The notes under the pieces were generated by a model. It had not been told where the DNA came from. It saw only the letters and a list, made by a program, of their open reading frames with translations, and did no database searches. DNA of 47,207 nucleotides from Legionellaceae bacterium (lineage in GTDB: Bacteria > Pseudomonadota > Gammaproteobacteria > Legionellales > Legionellaceae), in assembly GCA_947477015.1 (NCBI GenBank), contig CANJSM010000003.1, positions 1-47,207 of the forward strand, read 5' to 3'. Numbering within the stretch: the stretch's first letter is position 1; each line of letters begins with the position of its first letter. The position numbers and the translations under genes were made by a program. This document shows positions 26,297 to 34,554 of this stretch, piece by piece.

Positions 26297-29200
26297 ATGT
26301 CTTGCTGTACTATTCTGTATATTTTTTCCATTGCTCGCCTTTGCTGACTCTACGAATGGTTCTTCGATGAGTTTGACGCCGCCAGCATCCGATTACTCCG
26401 TGATTTTTTTAGGCAACTTATTTGGTATTGTCGATGGCGTTTTGCATGGGACTGGCAGCCAAATGATGGGAACGATTTTTTCTATCTTTAACTCAGCAGT
26501 GCTTGCGCTGGGTGGGATTGTCATCATGTACACCTTGATTGTCGGGACCATGAATACGGCTCATGAAGGTGAAATGCTGGGGCATAAGTGGTCATCGATA
26601 TGGATCCCTGTGCGATCAACCGCGGGATTGGCGTTGTTGATTCCGAAAGCGTCTGGTTATTGTTTGATGCAAATCTTTGTCATGTGGGTGGTTGTTCAAG
26701 GCGTTGGTGCAGCGGATAAAGTATGGGGAGCCGCCCTAGATTACCTTAACCGTGGTGGTGTGTTTGTTCAGGCGAACTTAAATCCGGAATCATCCGATAT
26801 TGCCACTCAGGGTACTTTAAGTAAATTATCTCAGGGCGCATCTTCGATCCTTGCAGGTCAGGTGTGCATGTTGGGGTTACAAAAACAACTTGAAGCCGTA
26901 CGACAGAACTACCTAGCGGCTGCAAATGCAGAAACCCCTACAGGGCCTTGTGGACCAGAGAAAGACTCTAATGGAATGAGTGCGTTTTGTAATACAGCAG
27001 TTCCTGATTTTTTAGGAACAATAGATGCTCCTAGTTATCAATCGGCAATGACAGATGCCTATGGCAAAGCGCCTAATCCAATTAAAATGCCAATGCCATA
27101 TTTTACTGAGACGTCAAGTCCTCTGTATGCCTTTCTTTCAGGCACTGGTGGTACAGGAATTTGTGGGTCAATTATTTGGAATCCCTTAAGCTCGTTTGCT
27201 ATCCCAAACAGCACAGTGGCTCCTGCATCTGGAATTTCAAATACGCAGTATCAAGCAACGGACTCTCAGGTGGCTCAAATGCAATTAATCAGTTTATCAA
27301 GAGCAACCGCCGTACAACAAATGTACAGTAATTTGCAGTCGGTTGCTGAGTCCATGGTCAGTAACGACCGCTGTATCGGAACAGCTACTGACCCTTGTCT
27401 AATAGACCCTTCCGCCGCCTTCCCTCAAGCAACCAATGTGTTTGGTGTGCCTTATTCAGCTTCCAGCGGCATGCCTTGTGTCGCCAATTCAACCGACTGT
27501 ACCTTATGGCAAGGTGGTTTGATTCCTTCTAGGTCCCCTAACTCAAGCTTAATTGTAGGTGCCCCTATTTTTAATGGCACAGAATTTCAGAGCGCTATTT
27601 CAGACTACAGCGGTGTGATGATGCCAACACTGAATTTGATGTCTCAACAAAAAAATGACCTCAGTTCGCGCAAAGAGAAAGATTTTTTTTCTAAAGGGAG
27701 TTCGGCACGAATTAACAAGAACACAGATCAAGGTAATAGTAATTTATCTGAGTCGAAAGCATTCATTGCCGCTGCAAAAGCGCAGGGCTGGTTGTCTGCT
27801 GGCAGCTATTTTTTTGATTTGGTGAAGTTAAATGGTTCAGCAACGCCTTCTTCGGTAGCAATGGATAGCAACTCAGGGTTAGACAGTTCGTTTGCGAATG
27901 ATATCTCGAGTGTTATCGATGCAGGGGCAGTCGATTGTGCTGGTGGACATTACGCAATACTGTGTAAATGGTTAGGTGATGGAAAGCCGGCTACTGCAAG
28001 CAGCTTAATGTCTCCAATCACAACCCTGTTGGGAACGGTGCAGCCTACGTTTACTCGAGGTGGATTCGCTATCACTGGTTCGGATGCATCAACGACTTAT
28101 GGTTTTATAAATAATTCTATAGCGATTCAGTTGCCAGGTCAGCCTCCCGCAAAGGGTTACACCTCAACTAGCGTGGAATTTCCAAGAATGCAACCAGGAA
28201 ATACTGCATTTAAATATCCGAAAGCCCCTTGTGGAGGGCTGCGAATTATGGGCCACACTTATTGTTTGGGTCGTCCCTTCCTTCAGGGAATTTTAGATAT
28301 AATGAAGACATTTTCTGATGTATTCACGAATATATTTGCGCCCCTTATCAATCACTTTATTTTAATCGTCATTACTATCCCGATCAGTGTTCTGCAGCAA
28401 ACGTTTGTAACAGGCGTTAATTATATTAGCCAAAATCCGGGGGAAAATCCCATTGTGGTGTTGGCCAAAATGGGGGTGTATTATATCAATGCGCCTGCAA
28501 ATTTATACATTGCGATGATCACTGAGTCAATTGCTGCGGCGTTTATTCCAGTCATTGGTCCCATCATCATGGGTATTATGATTATTTTCTTAGGCTTAGC
28601 CTCTCCGATCATTATTTCATGGATGGGGGTCATGCTCACGGTTGGTTTTGTGACCGCGTTTTATATTCCTCTATTGCCATACATGATTTTTACCTTTGGT
28701 GTGATTGCATGGTTAATGGCGGTTATCGAAGCGATGGCTGCGGCACCGATCGTTGCCTTGGCGATTACCCATCCTGAAGGGGAGGGAATTTTAGGGAGCA
28801 AGGGTGAAGGAGCACTGATGATTCTAATGAATGTGTTCTTAAGACCTGCCATGATGATCATTGGTTACATTGCTGCCATTGCCTTGTGTTATGTTAGTGT
28901 CTGGATCATCAACAGTGGCTTCTCTCATGTTATTGGTTTTATTAGTGGCAGCATCTATGTCGGTTGGGCAGGATTATATGTCTTGTTTTTTTCAGTCGTG
29001 ATTTATACTGGCATGTATGTGAGTGTAGTTCAAAAAGCATTCAACCTAATTTATATGCTGCCTGATCATGTGATGCGTTGGGTGGGTGGGCATGCCGAGC
29101 AAACCGGCCAAGAAGCCGCTGGGTGGGCTCAAGAGACGCAAAAACAAGTTGATAAAGCTGGTGAAGCTTCAGAAAAAGGTCAATCTGGTGTATTGGAAAA

Positions 29201-29324
29201 AACGGTTGCTGAATCTAAAAAGGCTATTGATGCGATTAAGAAAGGAACTGAGTCGACTAGTGGGGGCGCCAGCGGGTCGAACCCCGCGCCGCCGACCCCC
29301 GCGCCGCCGACCCCCCCCGTTTAG
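26289..29324 (+). CDS. dotA: Dot/Icm type IVB secretion protein DotA
   Basis: DotA is the polytopic Dot/Icm protein required for secretion-channel function. The 1011 residues begin with a signal peptide (core LAVLFCIFFPLLAFA), then hydrophobic segments to about residue 150, a large periplasmic domain with several cysteines (about 150-670), and a cluster of transmembrane helices to about residue 930. The cytoplasmic tail is charged and alanine/lysine-rich and ends in a Gly/Ser/Pro stretch encoded by a GC-rich 15-nt tandem repeat and a run of eight C. The stop codon is 163 nt from the convergent dotB end. Confidence 0.96.
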   Translation: MNKCLAVLFCIFFPLLAFADSTNGSSMSLTPPASDYSVIFLGNLFGIVDGVLHGTGSQMMGTIFSIFNSAVLALGGIVIMYTLIVGTMNTAHEGEMLGHKWSSIWIPVRSTAGLALLIPKASGYCLMQIFVMWVVVQGVGAADKVWGAALDYLNRGGVFVQANLNPESSDIATQGTLSKLSQGASSILAGQVCMLGLQKQLEAVRQNYLAAANAETPTGPCGPEKDSNGMSAFCNTAVPDFLGTIDAPSYQSAMTDAYGKAPNPIKMPMPYFTETSSPLYAFLSGTGGTGICGSIIWNPLSSFAIPNSTVAPASGISNTQYQATDSQVAQMQLISLSRATAVQQMYSNLQSVAESMVSNDRCIGTATDPCLIDPSAAFPQATNVFGVPYSASSGMPCVANSTDCTLWQGGLIPSRSPNSSLIVGAPIFNGTEFQSAISDYSGVMMPTLNLMSQQKNDLSSRKEKDFFSKGSSARINKNTDQGNSNLSESKAFIAAAKAQGWLSAGSYFFDLVKLNGSATPSSVAMDSNSGLDSSFANDISSVIDAGAVDCAGGHYAILCKWLGDGKPATASSLMSPITTLLGTVQPTFTRGGFAITGSDASTTYGFINNSIAIQLPGQPPAKGYTSTSVEFPRMQPGNTAFKYPKAPCGGLRIMGHTYCLGRPFLQGILDIMKTFSDVFTNIFAPLINHFILIVITIPISVLQQTFVTGVNYISQNPGENPIVVLAKMGVYYINAPANLYIAMITESIAAAFIPVIGPIIMGIMIIFLGLASPIIISWMGVMLTVGFVTAFYIPLLPYMIFTFGVIAWLMAVIEAMAAAPIVALAITHPEGEGILGSKGEGALMILMNVFLRPAMMIIGYIAAIALCYVSVWIINSGFSHVIGFISGSIYVGWAGLYVLFFSVVIYTGMYVSVVQKAFNLIYMLPDHVMRWVGGHAEQTGQEAAGWAQETQKQVDKAGEASEKGQSGVLEKTVAESKKAIDAIKKGTESTSGGASGSNPAPPTPAPPTPPV
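29283..29318 (+). repeat. GC-rich tandem repeat and C8 tract at the dotA 3' end
   Basis: Two copies of a 15-nt unit (CCGCGCCGCCGACCC) encode PAPPT twice, and are followed by a run of eight C at 29311-29318 just before the TAG stop at 29322-29324. Both are prone to replication slippage. Confidence 0.8.
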
Positions 29325-29369
29325 CCATGGCAAGATCAATTATATCGGTTTTTTGTTTAACAGGAGTTT

Positions 29370-29458
29370 GAACTATCCGAGCCAGGACCTGTTAGGGAGT
29401 GGGGCATTGCGAACTATCAAACGTTTCCACTCCCTAACGGTCGTGGTTCGGATAGTTC
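29370..29458. repeat. hairpin with 32-33-nt arms between dotA and dotB
   Basis: The left arm 29370-29402 begins GAACTATCCGA and ends TTAGGGAGTGG. The right arm 29427-29458 is its complement with two mismatches and one unpaired base. The 24-nt loop contains another GAACTATC. No T-run follows, so it is not a standard intrinsic terminator. It fills most of the 163-nt convergent space. Confidence 0.85.
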
Positions 29459-29487
29459 GATTAGACACACCATGTGTGCCTGAGGTT

Positions 29488-30606
29488 TTAATACGCCTTT
29501 GTCCCTGCAATAATTAACTTATACACGCGCTCACTAATTATGCCAGCCTCGAATTTCACTTTGGCATCATGGGTCATTAGTTGGCCTTTTTGACGAACCA
29601 GTTTACGCGTGGCATTGGTGATGTCGTTGGGATCCGATTCCAATAAAATATCGCGAATGGCTTCATCAAAAATCAAGTATTCACGTAATGCGACTCGTTT
29701 GCCATCGACTGTGGGCACCAACTTTTGCCAAATACAGAGACGAATGGTTTCTAAAATATCAATGGTGCGTCCTATGCGCTCTTCTCCTGCAAAGGAGGTC
29801 ACTAATCGACGAATCGTTTCCGCAACGCCTGATGTATGCAGCGTGGTATAAACGGGATGGCCTGTGAGCGCTGCCTCAAGGGTTGCTGTAATTGTTTCAG
29901 CATCTCGGCACTCTCCTACCATGATTAAACGCGGCTTTCGTCGTAGAGCGTTGCGAACGCCATCGGCAAAGCTCGGTAGATGACGGGGGATTTCTGATTG
30001 ACTGACCACGGAGGAGGTGGTTTCAATTTCATCATAGACAAATTCGATGGGTGATTCATAGGTTAATACTTTTCGATTGGAATCATCTTTTTCGATTAGA
30101 TCGCGGATGATTGAAGCCAGTAGTGTCGATTTGCCTGAGCCCGTTGAGCCAGTAATAAAAACAACCCCTTCTTGAGGTGCTATCGCTTCAAGAATTACAT
30201 CGGGTAGTCCCATTGACTCTAATTTTGGCGGCGTAGCGGGTATGGTTCGCATTGTGATCTGTACGGCATCATGCCCCTCAACTAAACAGGCTGTTGCATT
30301 CACACGGTACCTATAGCGCACACCACGATTGGGCCGAAATTCATAATGGGTGTCAATGTCTTTGCCAGACAGCAGCTGTGCCGTGCCATTGGGCCCATAG
30401 ATGCTGTTTAGCAAATCGCCTAGTTCGGTATTGGATAGTGAACGGTTGGTGATACGCATTAACATGCCATAGACTTCAATGTATATTGGCGACCCTGTTT
30501 GAATAGTGATATCTGAAGCACCCAGTTTTTGTGCGTGTTCAAGCATTTTGTCCATGAAGGGCGGTGTGAAGCGTGTTGGTTCATCGGGCATTAAGTTGAC
30601 AGTCAT
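29488..30606 (-). CDS. dotB: Dot/Icm type IVB secretion ATPase DotB
   Basis: DotB is the PilT/VirB11-like hexameric ATPase that docks on the cytoplasmic face of the Dot/Icm machine. The 372 residues show the MTVNLMPDEPTRFTP start typical of DotB, Walker A GSTGSGKST (residues 153-161), the Asp box FVYDEIE, Walker B MVGECRDAET and the His box GHPVYTTLHTSG. It follows dotC by 30 nt in the dotD-dotC-dotB operon. Confidence 0.98.
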   Translation of the reverse strand: MTVNLMPDEPTRFTPPFMDKMLEHAQKLGASDITIQTGSPIYIEVYGMLMRITNRSLSNTELGDLLNSIYGPNGTAQLLSGKDIDTHYEFRPNRGVRYRYRVNATACLVEGHDAVQITMRTIPATPPKLESMGLPDVILEAIAPQEGVVFITGSTGSGKSTLLASIIRDLIEKDDSNRKVLTYESPIEFVYDEIETTSSVVSQSEIPRHLPSFADGVRNALRRKPRLIMVGECRDAETITATLEAALTGHPVYTTLHTSGVAETIRRLVTSFAGEERIGRTIDILETIRLCIWQKLVPTVDGKRVALREYLIFDEAIRDILLESDPNDITNATRKLVRQKGQLMTHDAKVKFEAGIISERVYKLIIAGTKAY

Positions 30607-30636
30607 GTTGGGTCCTCGAGCCTATATATCTCTCGT

Positions 30637-31554
30637 TTATTCGGTAGTAATCAGCTGCTGCCAAGATCTACTGGTCACGGTAATTTTAGCCGAAGCAACC
30701 TGTTTTTCCATCTTTTTCAGTTGCTGTAGTGCGTCTTCATCTTTGGCAACAGCGGCTCTCCATTCTTCGCTATTAATGTTTAAGGCAGGTAGAGCGGTGA
30801 TTCGTAGTACACGATCATCGATGTGAATTTCATCGCCATCGCCTGTCACGCCCAATTCTGTATTAGAAACATACGGTGGCGAAACCATGTTCATCGCCAG
30901 TAATTTACGGTATAAAATCATCCCTGTGAAATCTTCTTTAATACGGGCGATGCTTTCTTCAAGAATAGTATTGGCTTGAATTACACCATTTTCCCAACCT
31001 TTTTCAACGTAATTACTCCATATTTTACGCTCTTCTTTGGTTTTGGGTAACAAAGAGATGTGAGGATAAGCTGGTTTTTGATAATCCATCCATAAGTACT
31101 GTCGCCAATCAGGAGCTGTAGTAATAAAGTGAGCTTGTTTTGCGACTTTGTACGTGCGATCTGAAACGCGAATCGTCTGGGTGTCGGCAAGATTTAAGGT
31201 ATTGCGTCCTTCAAGCAAGACAGGGGGGAGTACATTGTGTTCAAGAACTAATGCATTGAAATCATAAATTGCATCAAGGTTTCGAGTCTGTTTGACGAGT
31301 TGATCATCAATGTATTTTGCACGCCAAGCAAGGCCTGATTGGGCACCTAAACTCAAGGCCGTTTCCTTGAGCGCCATTTCACGAATTTTTCCTGTGGTGG
31401 GCATACCTCTTGCGGTAGCTCTTTGGGTGTTGGTCATCGCTTGCAAACCGGCAAGTGAATCGGTATCGCCTATTTGCCGATTGGCAGTAGATGCGCATCC
31501 AGTCAGATACAACGAGATGAGTAAAATCGAGGTATTACGAGTAAATATTGGCAT
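30637..31554 (-). CDS. dotC: Dot/Icm outer-membrane lipoprotein DotC
   Basis: DotC is a lipoprotein of the Dot/Icm core complex that helps place DotH in the outer membrane. Starting at ATG 31554 gives 305 residues with a lipobox LTGC (Cys20). Conserved segments include REMALKETALSLGAQSGLAWR, PPVLLEGRNTL and HFITTAPDWRQYLW. A longer in-frame extension upstream lies inside dotD and is not preferred. It overlaps the dotD 3' end by 20 nt. Confidence 0.96.
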   Translation of the reverse strand: MPIFTRNTSILLISLYLTGCASTANRQIGDTDSLAGLQAMTNTQRATARGMPTTGKIREMALKETALSLGAQSGLAWRAKYIDDQLVKQTRNLDAIYDFNALVLEHNVLPPVLLEGRNTLNLADTQTIRVSDRTYKVAKQAHFITTAPDWRQYLWMDYQKPAYPHISLLPKTKEERKIWSNYVEKGWENGVIQANTILEESIARIKEDFTGMILYRKLLAMNMVSPPYVSNTELGVTGDGDEIHIDDRVLRITALPALNINSEEWRAAVAKDEDALQQLKKMEKQVASAKITVTSRSWQQLITTE

Positions 31555-32023
31555 AGCGTAACTCAACAACCTCGCTGTTAGGGTAAACGTGTATAGAAGC
31601 CTTCTTTCCTGCCTGGTAATCAATGTTTCTTAAAATTTCAGCTAGACTCTGATCTTTAAGATCAAGGCTAATTAAAATAGGCACAGCAGGCACCTGACCC
31701 AATATTCGTAACCGAAAATGCGCAGCTTTTGCTACACGATTGGTTACTTCGGCGATAGGACCTGACCAATCCACAGAGGCACGCGCCTGCAGGTTATACG
31801 CGTTGGGAATTGTTAATGTGTTGTCTTTGTTAGGTGGCGTAATAACTTTTTCTATTCGCGCCATGTCTATCATAGAGTCACTGACTGAATTGGCTGCTTC
31901 AGCCAATTTAATGCTGGCGTCATCGCTCGGGTTATTTGAAGGTGGCTTTTTATAAATTTTGCCCGAGGCGCATCCTGTTATCAGGAGGGCTGACATCAAC
32001 ATCACGCTAAGCTTATTGTTCAT
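31535..32023 (-). CDS. dotD: Dot/Icm outer-membrane lipoprotein DotD
   Basis: DotD is the second lipoprotein of the Dot/Icm core complex, with a secretin N0-like fold. The 162 residues carry a signal with lipobox ITGC (Cys18). The C-terminal half (HFRILGQVPAVPILISLDLKDQSLAEILRNIDYQAG) is the N0-like domain. It is the first gene of dotD-dotC-dotB and is divergent from the lipoprotein gene at 32170. Confidence 0.95.
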   Translation of the reverse strand: MNNKLSVMLMSALLITGCASGKIYKKPPSNNPSDDASIKLAEAANSVSDSMIDMARIEKVITPPNKDNTLTIPNAYNLQARASVDWSGPIAEVTNRVAKAAHFRLRILGQVPAVPILISLDLKDQSLAEILRNIDYQAGKKASIHVYPNSEVVELRYANIYS

Positions 32024-32057
32024 CTCGGATGCTTATTAGGGTGTGAGTATTGTATTG

Positions 32058-32086
32058 ATTGAAACAGGAGCCGGCTAAGTTGTCAA
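32058..32086 (-). promoter_or_regulatory. candidate sigma-70 promoter of dotD-dotC-dotB
   Basis: On the minus strand a perfect TTGACA (32086-32081) and TTCAAT (32063-32058) are 17 nt apart, 34 nt before the dotD ATG. The -10 matches four of six consensus positions. Confidence 0.45.
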
Positions 32087-32169
32087 GCGTTGAGATTGTG
32101 TTGACCATTTGATTTAACTCTGTTAGATTTTTGCAAGTTTTGTCATTTAGTCACAAGTATAGGGATGTA

Positions 32170-33240
32170 ATGAAATTTAAAATAGGATTCAGTGTCATTG
32201 TATTGGCTTTGAGTGTGTCCTCATGCTCCAATTTAGGATCGGTTGTACTTCCACCTGACAGACTCGCCTATAACCGCTCTCTTTCAAACAGTAATGAAGA
32301 ACAGGTCATGCTAAATATTGTGCGGTTGCGGTACACGGATCCGCCGTTCTTCTTAAGTATCAATAATATCGTGTCTCAATTTAGTTTTGGCAGTAGTTAT
32401 GGCGTTAACGTTGCTAATTCATCAGGGCCACCTGCATTGATGGGATCAGGTAATGCTGGATACAGTTATAGTGAAGCCCCAACGATTACCTACACACCGA
32501 TGCAAGGTGAAGATTTTATTGATAAGCTCTTAACACCGGTTGATTTAAGTGTGTTGTACATGTTGTTCCGCTCAGGATGGAGTGTGCATCATGTCAGTCG
32601 CGTGGTGATTGAGCGCTTTGGTGATGTGGATAATGCGGTTCTTGCATCCAGAGCAATTTCAGGTCGTATTCCTCATTACAAAGAGTTTCAAGAAATTGTT
32701 AAGGTGTTTCGTCATTTGCAAGACACTGAAAATGTCTTGATACGAAAAGACAAAATTGATGACGTATTTGCTATCAGAGTCACTATAAGGCGCTATCCTC
32801 TTCTCACGCCAAGTGAACGAGCCCTATTGGCTCGCTATGGTGTTACAGCGCGTTCGCCTGATTTATGGCTGGTGTCCGTAATGCCTACAGCAAAAAATCA
32901 AGTGTATATTGAAACCAGAACCGTGATGGGCTTGCTCTATTATCTATCTAAAGGGGTGGATGTACCAGAGTGCGATATCGCCAATAAACAAGTTAGAAAC
33001 ACCTATTATCCAGATGGAAAAATCTTTGACTGGCATCAAGTCACGAAAGACATGATTCGCATCCGGACATCAAAAACTAAGCCATACAATGCTTATGTCG
33101 CCGTTTTATATAGAGGGTCATGGTTCTATGTTCCGGAGACGGATTTTGCCTCCAAGGAAACGTTGAATTTATTAGCCATTATTATGGGTATATATCAGAC
33201 CAAGATACAGACCTCTTTGCCCGTATTTACGGTGAGTTAA
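32170..33240 (+). CDS. unrecognised lipoprotein next to dotD
   Basis: Starting at ATG 32170, this 356-residue protein has a lipoprotein signal with candidate lipobox VSSC (Cys19). The mature sequence opens RLAYNRSLSNSNEEQVMLNIVRLRYTDPPFFLSINNIVSQ, a pattern I have a sense of from uncharacterised gammaproteobacterial lipoproteins but cannot name. Later parts are mixed alpha/beta with no catalytic motif. It is divergent from dotDCB and 23 nt upstream of the beta-barrel gene at 33264, so the two are likely co-transcribed. Association with the secretion machine is suggested only by position. Confidence 0.85.
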   Translation: MKFKIGFSVIVLALSVSSCSNLGSVVLPPDRLAYNRSLSNSNEEQVMLNIVRLRYTDPPFFLSINNIVSQFSFGSSYGVNVANSSGPPALMGSGNAGYSYSEAPTITYTPMQGEDFIDKLLTPVDLSVLYMLFRSGWSVHHVSRVVIERFGDVDNAVLASRAISGRIPHYKEFQEIVKVFRHLQDTENVLIRKDKIDDVFAIRVTIRRYPLLTPSERALLARYGVTARSPDLWLVSVMPTAKNQVYIETRTVMGLLYYLSKGVDVPECDIANKQVRNTYYPDGKIFDWHQVTKDMIRIRTSKTKPYNAYVAVLYRGSWFYVPETDFASKETLNLLAIIMGIYQTKIQTSLPVFTVS

Positions 33241-33263
33241 TGTTTTAAAAGTAAGGACCTTAG

Positions 33264-34115
33264 ATGACATCAATTCATGGCCGAACGTTAAGCCTATTTG
33301 CAAGGACTGTGCAGCAATCCAATCGAACGCCGCGGCGTTCGCAAAAACGAGATCAATGGCTGAAAGTATTGTCATTTATCTTGCTGTTGAACCCATGCGC
33401 ATATGCTCTAAACCCAACACCAAAGTGGTATGCAGGATTTATTGTTGGCGGCAGTAAACCCCCTAGTATTAATTTGAATGTAGTGTCTCCTCTTAATTTC
33501 CTGTCTGGAAAAGCTGAATTAACATACTCTGTGTTGGGTAATGTGGGAGGGCAGCTGGGATATCGGTTCAACCAATTTCGTGTGGAAGGGGAGTTCTTTT
33601 ATAATAACAACCCCTACAAGCATTTGCATGTCGACGGGATTGATATCCCCAATGCAGGTTCCCCTGCAACCACTATTCAACAGCTTTCTATTGATTCGAA
33701 AACAATCAGCAATCCCTTTACCTTTAGTGGCTATACGAGTACTTATGCGTTTATGTTTAATGGGATCTATGATTTTTATATTCCAAATTATACAAACAAT
33801 TGGGCGCCGTATGTTGGATTGGGTTTAGGTTATGAGTCTGTAAAAAATTATTTCGCATTTTTTAATAGCGATTCAAGTGGTCTAATATCTTCCGCAAGCT
33901 CAAGAGGTTATCGTAACAATGCAAACAATCTTGCAGGACAAGCGATTGTTGGGTTAAGTTACTTTTTGACAGATTATACCTCTTTTGCGTTTGATTATCG
34001 TTATCTATCGTCTACGCGCAAAAATGAAGTGGCAAATGCTTTCAATACACTGAAAAGTCGCCCACAGCTTTATTCCGTGAATTTTGTATTTAATTCAGCG
34101 TTTAATTTTGCATAG
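33264..34115 (+). CDS. outer-membrane beta-barrel protein with a palindrome in its N-terminal coding region
   Basis: This 283-residue protein has an unusually long basic n-region of about 32 residues, a hydrophobic core LKVLSFILLLNPCAYA, and then beta-barrel strands (WYAGFIVGGSKP, VGGQLGYRFNQFRVEGEFFY, WAPYVGLGLGYESV, YTSFAFDYRYLSST). The last strand ends SVNFVFNSAFNFA, a typical barrel terminus. It resembles OmpA/Opa-like surface antigens. AAGGACC precedes the ATG. The palindrome at 33324-33341 lies within the n-region codons. Confidence 0.85.
   Translation: MTSIHGRTLSLFARTVQQSNRTPRRSQKRDQWLKVLSFILLLNPCAYALNPTPKWYAGFIVGGSKPPSINLNVVSPLNFLSGKAELTYSVLGNVGGQLGYRFNQFRVEGEFFYNNNPYKHLHVDGIDIPNAGSPATTIQQLSIDSKTISNPFTFSGYTSTYAFMFNGIYDFYIPNYTNNWAPYVGLGLGYESVKNYFAFFNSDSSGLISSASSRGYRNNANNLAGQAIVGLSYFLTDYTSFAFDYRYLSSTRKNEVANAFNTLKSRPQLYSVNFVFNSAFNFA
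33324..33341. repeat. perfect 18-bp palindrome in coding sequence
   Basis: CGAACGCCGCGGCGTTCG is fully self-complementary. It encodes the NRTPRRS part of the n-region of the beta-barrel protein. It is unrelated in sequence to the GTTGGGCC family. Confidence 0.9.
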
Positions 34116-34140
34116 AGCAATGTTCAAGAAAGGAGAGATC

Positions 34141-34518
34141 ATGCAAAAAATAAAAAAATGGGTCGGTATTGCATTGTTATCAGGTTGTGCGGTGTCTGTT
34201 GCTGATGCATCATGTACCTTGACTTTGTGCAGAGCAAAAGGCCATGGATATGATTGCCATCAAGTAACTGACTCTCCTGAATGGGTTTGTCGTCAGGCAG
34301 AGTCGGCCGCAGCCCCTGCACCCGCTTCAACACCAGCGCCTCAGCCTGCACAAACCCATCATGCTGAACACACCCCACCATCTTCTCAAAAAGCTCCAAT
34401 TCAGCCCTCTGTTTCTGTGCCTGAACCGGATTTGCTTCCTGAGTTAGTTCCTGATATAGCTCCTGAATTGGAGACAGCAACACAACCTGCTCCAATAGTG
34501 GTTCCTCCGCAGCAGTAG
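34141..34518 (+). CDS. small exported proline-rich protein
   Basis: AAAGGAGAG sits just before the ATG at 34141. The 125-residue product has a signal peptide (core VGIALLSGCAVSVADA) and a cysteine-containing segment with four Cys (ASCTLTLCRAKGHGYDCHQ and WVCRQ). A long Pro/Ala/Gln/Glu-rich tail with PAPASTPAPQPAQ and PDLLPELVPDIAPELE follows. A tail of this sort may span the periplasm or cross the cell wall. The function is unknown. It is third in the lipoprotein and barrel set. Confidence 0.75.
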   Translation: MQKIKKWVGIALLSGCAVSVADASCTLTLCRAKGHGYDCHQVTDSPEWVCRQAESAAAPAPASTPAPQPAQTHHAEHTPPSSQKAPIQPSVSVPEPDLLPELVPDIAPELETATQPAPIVVPPQQ

Positions 34519-34533
34519 TCGTATTCAGCAATT

Positions 34534-34554
34534 GTTGGGCCAAGGCCCAGCCTA
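34534..34554 (+). repeat. palindromic element downstream of rsmD; supplies the rsmD stop
   Basis: GTTGGGCCAAGGCCCAGC (34534-34551, one G-T wobble) is followed by CTA, which on the minus strand is the TAG stop of rsmD. It lies in the 33-nt space between convergent genes. Confidence 0.88.

Noticed and set aside
29391-29438. Integron attC-like site (GTTAGGG and CCCTAAC)
   Set aside because: The GTT-containing bases lie near the loop rather than at the outer ends of the hairpin, and no integrase or cassette structure is present.
29086-29517. 143-aa open frame overlapping the dotA 3' end
   Set aside because: As a stand-alone gene it is a frame-shifted Lys/Arg-rich shadow of dotA. It is discussed only as the tail that would follow slippage in the C8 tract.
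34139-34543. 134-aa open frame antisense to the proline-rich exported protein gene
   Set aside because: It mirrors the low-complexity Pro/Ala codons of the plus-strand gene, which has a strong ribosome site and signal peptide; the antisense frame runs through the palindrome and has no recognisable domain.
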